Source of the DNA: Thalassotalea sp. LPB0316
GTDB taxonomy: Bacteria; Pseudomonadota; Gammaproteobacteria; Enterobacterales; Alteromonadaceae
DNA: 64,000 bases
Direction: 5' to 3'
Assembly: GCF_014898095.1 (NCBI RefSeq)
Contig: NZ_CP062946.1
Span: 2,418,001 to 2,482,000 of the forward strand
A program made the translations under genes and the position numbers. Shown here in pieces: positions 64,000-64,000 of the stretch. The notes beneath the pieces are model-generated. The model did not search any database. It had not been told where the DNA came from and saw only the letters and a list, made by a program, of their open reading frames with translations. How positions within the stretch are numbered: position 1 is the first letter of the stretch; each line of letters begins with the position of its first letter.

Positions 64000-64000
64000 A

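Overview
The window is a stretch of chromosome from a marine-type gammaproteobacterium. The gene orders rpmF-plsX-fabHDG-acpP-fabF-pabC-mltG-tmk-holB-pilZ-tatD, uvrY-uvrC-pgsA, rmf next to fabA, and bioA divergent from bioBFCD are all classical for this class. The AT-rich sequence, the two TonB-dependent receptors, the AcnD/PrpF type of methylcitrate cluster and the OsmC-YcaO fusion suggest Alteromonadales, perhaps near Colwellia or Thalassotalea. That placement is inference from recalled protein similarity. No rRNA, prophage, insertion sequence or CRISPR array was seen.

Layout. 1-10146: fatty-acid and phospholipid synthesis genes running into folate (pabC), cell-wall (mltG), dTMP (tmk), replication clamp-loader (holB), PilZ and TatD-family genes, all on +. 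10147-10516: a long gap with a candidate small RNA on the minus strand. 10517-11746: a SpmA/SpmB-type membrane protein. 11903-18888: propionate degradation by the methylcitrate cycle (GntR regulator, prpB, prpC, acnD, prpF), with two palindromic operators at the regulator promoter and clusters of REP-like inverted repeats in every spacer from prpB to prpF. 18944-26745: an AGCS symporter, an aldose-epimerase-like protein, tRNA-Ser followed by a decayed duplicate, and an RND efflux pair. 26815-34250: OsmC-YcaO, a lipoprotein, a frameshifted pfkA and a D-2-hydroxyglutarate dehydrogenase.

34318-41064 looks like a phosphorus-scavenging island: alkaline phosphatase, an endonuclease/phosphatase-fold lipoprotein and a RutR-like TetR regulator in one minus-strand operon, divergent from a large Oar-like TonB receptor. 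41490-45874 holds rmf (58 codons), fabA with a FabR-like operator inside its promoter spacer, a small unknown gene, uvrY, uvrC and pgsA. 46028-47430 is a tRNA array (four Gly, one Cys, three Leu) that decays into 164-bp tandem repeats carrying tRNA-Leu 3' halves. 47681-64000 holds a second TonB receptor, a low-molecular-weight phosphatase, ansA, sppA, a DoxX protein, a YdjA-like nitroreductase, asnS, the complete biotin locus, pepE and a HicB antitoxin at the right edge.

No wholly new multi-gene system is clear. The best leads are the candidate small RNA, the tRNA-Leu repeat array with its new inverted repeat, the phosphorus-scavenging island, the predicted FadR, FabR and GntR operators, and the single-base lesion in pfkA.
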